From Planctomycetota bacterium (GTDB lineage: Bacteria > Planctomycetota > UBA1135), in contig JAQBVK010000146.1 in the NCBI GenBank assembly GCA_027623585.1, positions 1 through 6,204 of the forward strand: a DNA stretch of 6,204 bases. Reading direction: 5' to 3'. The translations under genes and the position numbers were made by a program. Shown here one piece after another: positions 1 to 6,204 of this stretch (positions within the stretch are counted from its first letter, which is position 1; each line of letters starts with the position of its first letter). A model generated the notes under the pieces. It saw only the letters and a list, made by a program, of their open reading frames with translations, was not told the DNA's origin and did no database searches.

Positions 1-15
1 CAGCCGGCCGCCTCC

Positions 16-2184
16 ATGCTCGCGGGCGACGATCCACTGACGGACCGCGCGCGCGTCACCGTGGCTGAGGCGCGCCGGATGTTCGAGGACATGCTGCGCT
101 CGCGCCTGATCGACGTGGCGGCGCGCGAACTCAAGAAGCGCAATCAGTCCTACTACACGATCTCCAGTGCGGGCCATGAGTTGAACGTGGTGCTCGGAAC
201 GCTGCTGCGTCCGACCGATCCCTGTTTCCTTCACTATCGGTCCGGGGCCTTCATGATGGCGCGCGCGCGGCACGATCCGCAATCGGATCCGGTTTACGAC
301 ACCCTGCTCGGCATCTGCGCCTCCAGCGACGATCCGGTCTCGAACGGCCGCCACAAGGTGTGGGGTTCGCGGAGCACCTGGGTGCCACCGCAGACCAGCA
401 CGATCGCCTCCCATCTTCCCAAGGCGGTGGGAACCGCGCTCGCCCTGAACCGCGCGAGACGCATGAAGATCGGGACCGGACTGCCTGCGGACGCGATCGT
501 GTGCTGCTCCTTCGGCGACGCCTCGCTGAATCACGCCACCGCGCTCGCCGGCATGAATGCCGCGCGCTACACGCGCAAGCGCGGCGCGCCGATGCCGATC
601 CTCTTCCTGTGCGAAGACAACGGCATCGGCATTTCGGTCGCCACGCCGCGCGACTGGGTGCGCGAGACCTGGAGCCCGGCCAGTCACCTGAGTTACTTCG
701 AGGCGACCGGAGAAATCGACCGCGTGCATGCGGTGGCCGCGACCGCGATCGAGACCTGTCGCAACCTGCGGGCGCCGGTGTTCCTGCACCTCAAGACCGT
801 ACGGCTGTGGGGACACGCCGGCAGCGACATCGAAACCGGTTACCACTCCCTGGAGCAGATCGAAAAGGTGGAGGCGCGTGACCCCTTGCTCGCCACCGCG
901 CGCCGTCTCGTGGAGTGCGGTGCCGCCGAACCCAGTGCGCTGCTCGATTTGATTCACAGAGAGCGCGAGCGCGTGCGCGCGGCCGCCGAGCGCGCAGCAG
1001 GCCGCCCGAAACTGACCAGTCGCGCTGAGGTGATTCGGCCTCTGGCCCCATGGAACGAGTCGGCGGCGCGCGCAGCGGCGGCCATGCCTCCGGATCCCGC
1101 AGAGCGCGCCCGCGTGTTCGGCGACAACCTGCCCGAACGCGCTGCAACGCCGCAGCGCCGCACCATGGCCGCGCAGATCAACGCGGCGCTGCACGATGAA
1201 ATGATCCGGCGCCCGGAGATGATGGTGTTCGGCGAGGACGTCGGACGCAAAGGCGGGGTCTACGGAGTCACCCAGGGCCTTCAGGCGCGCTTCGGCGTAG
1301 CCCGTTGCTTCGACACGCTGCTCGACGAGACATCGATCCTCGGCAACGCGCAAGGCGCGGCCCACGTCGGCCTGCTGCCCGTGCCCGAAATCCAGTATCT
1401 CGCCTACCTGCACAACGCCATCGACCAGCTGCGCGGTGAAGCCTGCTCGTTGAGCTTTTTCTCAAACGGGCAGTTCGCGAATCCGATGGTGGTGCGCATC
1501 CAGGGGCTCGCCTATCAGAAGGGATTCGGCGGTCACTTCCACAACGACAACTCGGTCGGCGCGCTGCGCGACATCCCGGGACTGATCGTGGCGGTACCGT
1601 CGCGCGGCGACGACGCGGCGCGCATGTTGCGCGGCTGTCTCGCGGCCGCCAAGGCTTGCCAGCGCGTGGCGGTCTTCCTGGAGCCCATCGCGCTCTATCA
1701 CGAGCGCGATCTATTCGAAGCGGGCGACGGCGCTTGGCTCAGCGATTACCCGGCGCCGCAGGGCATCGACGCAGACGCGATCCTGCCGGGCGAAGTCGGC
1801 GTCCATCGCGAGCAGAGCGGTGACCTGCTCATCGTTACCTACGGCAACGGCGTGCGCATGAGTCTGCGCGCCGCGCGCACCCTCGAAGCTGAGCACAAGC
1901 TGCGCGCCCGCGTGCTCGATCTGCGATGGTTGAGCCCGCTGCCTCACGAACAGATCGCGCGCCACGCCGAAGAATGCGGCGCGGTGCTGGTCGCCGACGA
2001 ATGCCGTGCCACCGGCGGCGGTATCGCCGACGAGGTGATCGCGCGGCTCGCCGAGAGCGGATTCCGCGGGCGCCTGGGCTCGGTGCGCGCAGCCGACTGC
2101 TACATCCCGCTCGGCCCCGCCGCCGACCTCGTGTTGATGATGGAAGCCGACGTGGTCCACGGCGCTCGCGCGCTGCAGGACTGA
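16..2184 (+). CDS. 2-oxoacid dehydrogenase E1, alpha-beta fusion (ThDP-dependent)
   Basis: This is probably the E1 (decarboxylating) component of a branched-chain 2-oxoacid or pyruvate-type dehydrogenase complex. It would decarboxylate a 2-oxoacid on thiamine diphosphate (ThDP) and pass the acyl group to a lipoyl E2 in the cytosol. The E1-alpha half covers about residues 15-295. It has an ISSAGHE segment near 50, a ThDP/Mg motif starting GDAS at 167 and ending EDNG at 200-203, and GHAGSD at 266-271. A charged linker of about 85 residues follows. The E1-beta half starts near 381, with FGEDVG at 405-410, the likely cofactor-activating Glu438 in DTLLDE, His507/His509 in GGHFH, and a transketolase C-terminal domain from about 595. 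Alpha and beta are separate genes in many bacteria, but fused forms of about 700 residues are known. The ThDP motif is slightly unusual (GDA...DN for GDG...NN). The ATG at 16 is the first in frame, but the frame is open to base 1 and no ribosome site is visible, so the start may lie upstream. No E2 or E3 gene is in view, so substrate specificity is unknown. Confidence 0.9.
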   Translation: MLAGDDPLTDRARVTVAEARRMFEDMLRSRLIDVAARELKKRNQSYYTISSAGHELNVVLGTLLRPTDPCFLHYRSGAFMMARARHDPQSDPVYDTLLGICASSDDPVSNGRHKVWGSRSTWVPPQTSTIASHLPKAVGTALALNRARRMKIGTGLPADAIVCCSFGDASLNHATALAGMNAARYTRKRGAPMPILFLCEDNGIGISVATPRDWVRETWSPASHLSYFEATGEIDRVHAVAATAIETCRNLRAPVFLHLKTVRLWGHAGSDIETGYHSLEQIEKVEARDPLLATARRLVECGAAEPSALLDLIHRERERVRAAAERAAGRPKLTSRAEVIRPLAPWNESAARAAAAMPPDPAERARVFGDNLPERAATPQRRTMAAQINAALHDEMIRRPEMMVFGEDVGRKGGVYGVTQGLQARFGVARCFDTLLDETSILGNAQGAAHVGLLPVPEIQYLAYLHNAIDQLRGEACSLSFFSNGQFANPMVVRIQGLAYQKGFGGHFHNDNSVGALRDIPGLIVAVPSRGDDAARMLRGCLAAAKACQRVAVFLEPIALYHERDLFEAGDGAWLSDYPAPQGIDADAILPGEVGVHREQSGDLLIVTYGNGVRMSLRAARTLEAEHKLRARVLDLRWLSPLPHEQIARHAEECGAVLVADECRATGGGIADEVIARLAESGFRGRLGSVRAADCYIPLGPAADLVLMMEADVVHGARALQD

Positions 2185-2188
2185 ATTA

Positions 2189-2216
2189 GGTCGCCGGATT
2201 CGCGCCTCCGGTGGCC
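2189..2216 (+). terminator. imperfect hairpin after the E1 gene, possible terminator
   Basis: Bases 2189-2198 can pair with 2207-2216 in a ten-pair GC-rich stem that includes two G-U pairs, closing an eight-base loop. It starts five bases after the E1 stop codon. The following bases (TCTG) are not a true T-tract, so efficient intrinsic termination is doubtful. It could also be a chance fold in GC-rich DNA or an mRNA 3'-end stabiliser. The position between two same-strand genes is the main support. Confidence 0.3.
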
Positions 2217-2226
2217 TCTGAATGGA

Positions 2227-2232
2227 TACAAT
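2227..2232 (+). promoter_or_regulatory. weak -10-like box upstream of the helicase gene
   Basis: TACAAT at 2227-2232 matches five of six bases of the sigma-70 -10 consensus and lies in the most AT-rich part of the short gap. Transcription from it would begin near 2239 and leave a leader of roughly 23 bases before the ATG at 2263. No convincing -35 hexamer sits 16-18 bases upstream, where the hairpin arm lies. A separate promoter for the helicase is plausible but weakly supported. Confidence 0.22.
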
Positions 2233-2262
2233 GACCGGTTCGGCTCTGGCCGACGACCTCTC

Positions 2263-4089
2263 ATGATCGAAACAACCGCGACCGTACCCGTGTTCCGCGA
2301 CCTCGGGCTGTCCGAGCCGGTGCTGCGCGCACTCGAAACCGTCGGTTACGAGACGCCGACGCCGATTCAGGCGGCCACGATGCCGCCGATGCTCGCCGGA
2401 CGCGACGTCGTCGGCCAAGCACAAACCGGAACCGGCAAGACCGCGGCCTTCGCCTGCCCGGTGCTGTGCCGGCTCGATCTGAAGAACAACGCGCCGCAAG
2501 CCCTAGTGCTGGTGCCGACGCGCGAGCTCGCGATCCAGGTCGCCGAGGCTTTCCAACGCTACGCCGCGCACATGCCCGGCTTCCACGTGCTGCCGATCTA
2601 CGGTGGCCAGGCGTATTCGCTGCAACTGCGCCCGCTCAAGCGCGGCGTTCACGTGGTGGTCGGCACCCCGGGCCGCGTGATGGATCACCTGCGTCGCGGC
2701 ACCTTGAAGATGGATTCGGTGAACATGCTGGTGCTCGACGAAGCCGACGAGATGCTGCGCATGGGTTTCCTCGAGGACGTGGAATGGATCCTCGAGCAAG
2801 TGCCGGAAAAGCGGCAGATCGCGCTGTTCTCCGCGACCATGCCCGACGAGATCCGGCGCATCGCGCGGCGCCACTTGCATGACGCCCAAGAGTTGAGCGT
2901 GCAAACCCGCGCGAAGCCGGCGGACACGATCCGCCAGCGCGCCTGGGTGCTGCACTACAGCCACAAGCTCGACGCGCTCGCCGACCTGCTCTCCGCCGAG
3001 GAATACGACGCTGCGCTCATTTTCGTGCGCACGCGCATCGCCACCACCGAGCTGGCAAGCCGGCTCGAAGCGCGCGGCATCAATTGCGCGCCGTTGAGTG
3101 GCGAGATGGCGCAGCGCGAGCGCGAGCGGACCGTGGATCGCTTGCGGCAGGGCCAACTCGACGTGATCGTGGCGACCGACGTCGCCGCGCGCGGACTCGA
3201 TCTCGAGCGCATCAGCCACGTCGTGAACTTCGACATGCCGTCGGACGTGGAGTCCTACGTGCACCGGATCGGGCGCACCGGGCGCGCTGGACGCACCGGC
3301 GAAGCGATCCTGTTCGTCACGCCGCGCGAAAAGCACCTGCTACGCGCGATCGAGCGCGCGGTGGGCCGGCCGATCGAACCTTTCGTGCTGCCGAGCGCGG
3401 AAGAGCTCAACCGCCAGCGCGTCGAGCGCTTCCAGGCTCGCATTTCGGAAGCCTTGGAGAACGAGGATCTCGGCATCTACGAGGAAGTGGTGAACACTTT
3501 CATCGAGAAGACCGGCGTGGATCCACTACTCGTCGCCGCCGCGCTCGCGCGCATCGCTCAAGGCGAGGAGCCGCTGCTGCTCGAGGAGCGCGCGCCGCAA
3601 CCGCCGCGTCCGGCTTATCAGCCTTCGCCGAAACACGAGCGCAGTGCAAGCCACGAGCGTAGCGCAAAGCCGGAACGCAGCGCGAGCCACGAGCGCAGCT
3701 CGAACCGTGACCGCGGCCCCGGCCCCGGTCAAGGCCCCGAGCGCGAGCGCGAAGGGGGCATGACTCCCGGCCGCAAGGCTTGGATCGTGCCGCCGCCGGA
3801 GCCCGGCATGGAGCGCTGGCGCATCGAAATCGGCCGCGTGCACGGCGTGCAGCCGGCCCTGCTGGTCGCGGCGCTGGCGAACGGCGCCGGCGTGGACGGC
3901 ACGGCGATCGGACGCATCGAGTTGTATCCCGACTTCAGCACCGTCGATCTTCCGGCCGGCCCTCCGCCCGAAGTGGTGCTCGACCTGCAGCGCATGCGGC
4001 TGCGCGGCCGCGTGCTTTCCGGCCGGCCGCTGGATCAGGAAGAGATCAAGCGCTACGCGCGCAAAGAGAAGCCGCAGCGGCCTTGGTAG
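2263..4089 (+). CDS. deaD: DEAD-box ATP-dependent RNA helicase, DeaD/CsdA type
   Basis: This ATP-dependent RNA helicase would unwind short RNA duplexes in the cytosol. DeaD/CsdA relatives act in ribosome assembly, cold adaptation and mRNA turnover. All core motifs are present in order: Phe11 and Gln36 of the Q motif, motif I AQTGTGKT (53-60), PTREL (85-89), motif II DEAD (159-162), SAT (190-192), ATDVAARGLD (304-313) and HRIGRTGR (334-341). A helical region follows (about 370-445), then an Arg/Ser/Glu-rich linker with short repeats (458-481), and a C-terminal DbpA-like RNA-binding domain from Trp519 to about 590. The 608 residues are close to the roughly 630 of E. coli DeaD. The family RhlB/RhlE is less likely because of this C-terminal domain. 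The ATG at 2263 places the Q motif near the N-terminus as expected. No strong Shine-Dalgarno is seen upstream. The protein looks intact and functional. Confidence 0.95.
   Translation: MIETTATVPVFRDLGLSEPVLRALETVGYETPTPIQAATMPPMLAGRDVVGQAQTGTGKTAAFACPVLCRLDLKNNAPQALVLVPTRELAIQVAEAFQRYAAHMPGFHVLPIYGGQAYSLQLRPLKRGVHVVVGTPGRVMDHLRRGTLKMDSVNMLVLDEADEMLRMGFLEDVEWILEQVPEKRQIALFSATMPDEIRRIARRHLHDAQELSVQTRAKPADTIRQRAWVLHYSHKLDALADLLSAEEYDAALIFVRTRIATTELASRLEARGINCAPLSGEMAQRERERTVDRLRQGQLDVIVATDVAARGLDLERISHVVNFDMPSDVESYVHRIGRTGRAGRTGEAILFVTPREKHLLRAIERAVGRPIEPFVLPSAEELNRQRVERFQARISEALENEDLGIYEEVVNTFIEKTGVDPLLVAAALARIAQGEEPLLLEERAPQPPRPAYQPSPKHERSASHERSAKPERSASHERSSNRDRGPGPGQGPEREREGGMTPGRKAWIVPPPEPGMERWRIEIGRVHGVQPALLVAALANGAGVDGTAIGRIELYPDFSTVDLPAGPPPEVVLDLQRMRLRGRVLSGRPLDQEEIKRYARKEKPQRPW
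3634..3705 (+). repeat. four tandem 18-base units in the helicase linker
   Basis: Four consecutive 18-base units encode the six-residue pattern (H/P)-E-R-S-(A/S)-(S/K/N), residues 458-481 of the helicase: HERSAS, HERSAK, PERSAS, HERSSN. The units differ mostly at third positions but also by amino-acid changes. They form the start of a charged, probably disordered linker between the helicase core and the RNA-binding domain, and run into a Gly/Pro/Arg/Glu-rich stretch. Such tails in DEAD-box proteins often bind RNA non-specifically or drive condensation; that role here is inference. Confidence 0.8.
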
Positions 4090-4182
4090 CCTGCGGCGGT
4101 GCTGCTGCTCGCTGCTCTCCTCCTTCAGACTTCGCTCCCGGTGGAGGCGCCGCCGCAGGTCGTGGTGCTGCGCGGCGCGCGC

Positions 4183-4191
4183 AATGCGCGC
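4183..4191 (+). repeat. AATGCGCGC at the first deletion junction
   Basis: The 9-mer AATGCGCGC encodes the N-A-R that starts the retained barrel segment of the amidohydrolase relic. It sits exactly where the leading VLRGAR segment is joined to it in frame. I find only one other exact copy in the window, at 4536. The preceding bases GGCGCGCGC also resemble its tail, so the join could have used this short homology. Confidence 0.5.
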
Positions 4192-4535
4192 ATCACGCTG
4201 CGTGCCGGCTTCACGACGGTGCGTGACGTCGGCGCGCGCGGCTTCGCCGACGTTTCTCTGATGCGCGCGATCGATCGCGGCGATCTCGAAGGTCCGCGCA
4301 TGATTCCCGCCGGGCACACTCTGTCCATCACCGGCGGCCATGCGGACGTCACCGACTATGCGCCCGGAATCGCCAAGGGAGGTCCGGAAGTGGGCATCGC
4401 CGACGGCGTCGACGCCTGCATCGCCGCCGTGCGGCATCAAGCCAAGCACGGCGCCAAGGTGATCAAGATCTGCGCCACCGCGGGTGTGCTCTCTTGGGAA
4501 ACCACGGTCGGAGCGCAGCAATTCTGCGAAGAGGA

Positions 4536-4545
4536 AATGCGCGCG
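4536..4545 (+). repeat. AATGCGCGCG at the second, frame-shifting deletion junction
   Basis: AATGCGCGCG can be read in two frames. Read as GAA-ATG-CGC-GCG it closes the EEEMRA end of the upstream part. Read as AAT-GCG-CGC-GAG it opens the NAREF start of the downstream part. Both ancestral end points would therefore have contained this ten-base string, which fits a deletion between two short direct repeats that kept one copy and moved the frame by one base. Confidence 0.6.
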
Positions 4546-4778
4546 AGTTCACCGCGCTGGCGCAGCGCGGCATGACGCCCGCGCGTGCGCTCCAGTGCGC
4601 GACGATCTACGCCGCGGAACTATGCCGCACGCCGGATCGCGGCCGGATCGCGGTGGGCTTGCTCGCCGACCTCGTCGCCGTGCCCGGCAATCCGCTCGCT
4701 GACCTCAGCGCCACCGAGCGCGTCGACTTCGTGATGAAAGGCGGCGCGATCGTGCTCCGCCCTGAGTGAAGACGCGGA

Positions 4779-6204
4779 TCAGTTCAGGATTTCGCGCACG
4801 ACCGCGTTCCGGAACTCGATCGGCACGCCTTCGGATTGCAGCCCGATCGCGCCCGGGAGCTCCTCGCACCACGGAATCACGTTCTGCAGCACGCCGTTCA
4901 CCTCGAGGGTGACGGTGCTGCGGTCGCAACGGATGCGATAGCGATTCCACTCGCCGAGCGGCCGTTCGGAGGAAGGCATCAACTTGACGGTGCGCCGTCC
5001 GCTGGTCCGCGCGGGATCGGCGTTCGCGGGGAATTGCCCGATGTTCCAGACGTCGCCGGCGTCGCCGCTGTTGAGTTGTGACTCCATCGAGAGCGGCCAC
5101 ACGTTGTGCGGTTCCTGCACGCGCAGCAGCACGCCGGAGTTGCCGGCGATGCTCGGATCGAAACGCCACTCGAGCGTGAGTTCGAAGTTCGTGAATTTGC
5201 GCTCGGTGTAGAGGTAACCGGCCGGCTGGCCGTTACAGCGCAACACTTCGCCGTCGCGGGTCCAAGTCTTCGCGGGGTCACCGCCCGGCAAGTGGAAACG
5301 CCAGCCTTCGAAGGCTGATCCGAACAGAGCAATCGGTGCTCCGAACGCCGGCTCGCGCGCAGGGTCCTGCCCCATGAAAGCGGCCAGATCGGCCAATTCC
5401 TGCGCGCCGAGGCCGAGCGCGAGCGCATCAGGCATCAGCGAACTCTCTTGACGGCTGCGCTTCACGATTCGCGCGGCATCCACCGCCTGTCGGCGACCGG
5501 CCAGGTCACGCAGCACGACGCGCTCGCCATCGACGAGGATTGAGCCAACCATGACGCTGCCGTCGTCCATCGTGAGCGTCCAGGAGTCGTAGCCGAAGGC
5601 AATGACTGCGCTCGGGTTCAGCATCGCGTCGATCAAAGCACGGGCGCCGTACTTGCTTCGGATGGCTGTCAACTCAGGGCCGATCGCCCCACCGAGGCCG
5701 TTCGAGGTGTGGCACACCGAGCAAGTTCCGGCGCTGCGGAACAGCTCCCGTCCGTGCGCCGCGTTGCCTTCCAGCGCGGCGAGTTCGTCGAGTGGCGGCA
5801 GGGTCGCACCGCTCGTGGTCTTGCGCGGGAACGCGGCGCCGGCCAGTGCACGCACCGCAAGATCGGCGTGGTTACGCAACTTCGGCTCCACGGCTTCACG
5901 CACCGCCATGGTCAATTGGGAAGCATTCTCAATCAGGAAGACCGCGCCGTCCGTGGTTTCGGAAAGCGCGAGCGCCGCATCGAGCTCGCCGCCCAGCGCC
6001 GCGCGCGCTTGCGCCGCCTGGTGCGCGCGGTCGGGCCGCTTCTCGAGGTACACCGCGAAACGGATCGAGGTCTGGGTCCCAGGCGAGGCTGCGCCGCCGT
6101 CATCGGGCGCGCAAACGGAGCGGAAGCGAGTGGCGCCGCGGGGCACGCGGAAGGCAATGCGCGAATTCGCGTGCGTACCGATGCCGTCCGAGATCGGCTC
6201 CCCC
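4779..6204 (-). CDS. NPCBM - haem c - DUF1080 (3-keto-disaccharide hydrolase) protein, 5' truncated
   Basis: This is the C-terminal part of a probably exported carbohydrate-active protein. Numbering runs from the first whole codon, at 6203, and gives 474 residues. Residues 1-55 (DGIGTHANSRIAF, then TRFRS, DDGG and FAVYLE) match the end of an NPCBM carbohydrate-binding module. An Ala-rich stretch of about 85 residues has no clear assignment. A cytochrome c domain follows, with the haem site CSVCH at 161-165 (bases 5709-5723) and a later SLMPDAL whose Met may be the axial ligand; it resembles the haem-binding domain (TIGR02603 type) of Planctomycetota and Verrucomicrobiota. From about 292 (FEGW at 298-301) to the end is a DUF1080 domain with NSGVLLR, now linked to cleavage of 3-keto-glucosides. 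The frame stays open past the window edge, so the GTG at 6146 is not the real start. It converges with the amidohydrolase relic, with nine bases between stop codons. A covalent haem c implies export, but no signal peptide is visible because the 5' end is missing. Confidence 0.88.
   Translation of the reverse strand, partial: GEPISDGIGTHANSRIAFRVPRGATRFRSVCAPDDGGAASPGTQTSIRFAVYLEKRPDRAHQAAQARAALGGELDAALALSETTDGAVFLIENASQLTMAVREAVEPKLRNHADLAVRALAGAAFPRKTTSGATLPPLDELAALEGNAAHGRELFRSAGTCSVCHTSNGLGGAIGPELTAIRSKYGARALIDAMLNPSAVIAFGYDSWTLTMDDGSVMVGSILVDGERVVLRDLAGRRQAVDAARIVKRSRQESSLMPDALALGLGAQELADLAAFMGQDPAREPAFGAPIALFGSAFEGWRFHLPGGDPAKTWTRDGEVLRCNGQPAGYLYTERKFTNFELTLEWRFDPSIAGNSGVLLRVQEPHNVWPLSMESQLNSGDAGDVWNIGQFPANADPARTSGRRTVKLMPSSERPLGEWNRYRIRCDRSTVTLEVNGVLQNVIPWCEELPGAIGLQSEGVPIEFRNAVVREILN

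Larger units (their letters stand above)
4099..4769 (+). pseudogene. amidohydrolase (Xaa-Pro dipeptidase-like) relic with two internal deletions
   Basis: This is the remains of an exported metal-dependent amidohydrolase of the Xaa-Pro dipeptidase/imidazolonepropionase-like family. From the GTG at 4099, nine bases after the helicase stop, the frame gives a signal peptide (MLLLAALLLQ, about residues 1-17), then VVVLRGAR. It jumps directly to NARITLRAGFTTVRDVGA, which in intact relatives lies after a strand-rich segment and the HxH metal motif. It continues through SITGGHAD and AKVIKI (Lys123, probably the carboxylated metal-bridging lysine) to EEEMRA at about 4545. There the frame degrades and stops at 4575. 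The family C-terminus resumes in the -1 frame from about 4536: NAREFTALAQRGM, then ADLVAVPGNPLAD, FVMKGG and the stop at 4767-4769. The block normally carrying the two further His ligands and the catalytic Asp is absent. About 225 residues remain of roughly 420 in the family, so activity is not expected. The deletions are inferred from memory of the family, not from an alignment. Confidence 0.85.

Noticed and set aside
1711..2499. Open frame of 262 codons on the minus strand, crossing the E1-helicase gap.
   Set aside because: It has low-complexity composition and no family resemblance, and it overlaps two clear genes and their spacer.
2503..3336. Open frame of 277 codons antisense to the helicase core.
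   Set aside because: It mirrors conserved DEAD-box codons and shows no domain of its own.
3950..4028. Two copies of the palindrome-containing 12-mer TTCCGGCCGGCC, at 3950-3961 and 4017-4028.
   Set aside because: Both lie within the RNA-binding domain and follow from Pro/Ala/Gly/Arg codon use in GC-rich DNA. Nothing suggests a regulatory or mobile role.
3526..4521. Open frame of 331 codons on the minus strand, antisense to the helicase 3' end and the amidohydrolase relic.
   Set aside because: It is His/Arg/Ala-rich with no recognisable motif and lies opposite well-conserved coding sequence. GC-rich DNA with few stop codons explains it.
4534..4548. Programmed -1 ribosomal frameshift joining the two halves of the amidohydrolase.
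   Set aside because: There is no heptameric slippery sequence. Even a perfect frameshift would give a protein lacking the His and Asp metal ligands, so deletion is the better explanation.
4494..4769. A separate small gene starting at 4494 with a C-terminal amidohydrolase-like sequence.
   Set aside because: Its first residues before about 4536 are out-of-frame reading of the upstream part. The rest is the displaced C-terminus of the same broken gene.
6144..6146. GTG at 6146 as the true start of the minus-strand gene.
   Set aside because: The frame continues upstream to the window edge and encodes DGIGTHANSRIAF, a recognisable NPCBM segment, so the gene begins beyond the window.

Overview
The window is GC-rich (roughly two thirds by eye), densely coding bacterial DNA. 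It has no RNA genes, CRISPR array or recognisable mobile element. The best taxonomic clue is the minus-strand protein. It joins an NPCBM-type carbohydrate-binding fragment, a CxxCH haem domain of the type common in Planctomycetota and Verrucomicrobiota, and a DUF1080 (3-keto-disaccharide hydrolase) domain. I therefore lean towards a high-GC planctomycete or a relative, but this is inference from domain content only.

Layout, left to right. Bases 1-2184 (+) encode a single-chain thiamine-diphosphate-dependent 2-oxoacid dehydrogenase E1, with the alpha and beta halves fused. Its frame is open at base 1, so the true start may lie outside the window. A 78-base gap (2185-2262) holds an imperfect hairpin and a weak -10-like box. 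Bases 2263-4089 (+) encode a complete DEAD-box RNA helicase of the DeaD/CsdA type, with all core motifs, a low-complexity linker containing four 18-base repeats, and a C-terminal DbpA-like RNA-binding domain. Nine bases later (4099-4769, +) lies a broken metal-dependent amidohydrolase (Xaa-Pro dipeptidase/imidazolonepropionase-like). It keeps its signal peptide, part of its barrel and its C-terminus, but two internal blocks carrying most of the metal ligands are gone, and the second loss shifts the frame. Converging on it, with nine bases between the two stop codons, is the NPCBM-haem-DUF1080 gene (4779 to beyond 6204, -), truncated at its 5' end by the window edge.

The genes do not form an obvious shared pathway: central metabolism, RNA remodelling, a dead hydrolase and a probably exported sugar-degrading protein. 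The most interesting item is the amidohydrolase relic. The 9-mer AATGCGCGC occurs at both of its inferred deletion junctions, and I found no other copy in the window. At the second junction it can be explained as homology between the two ancestral end points. I do not see a new defence, mobile or regulatory system here.
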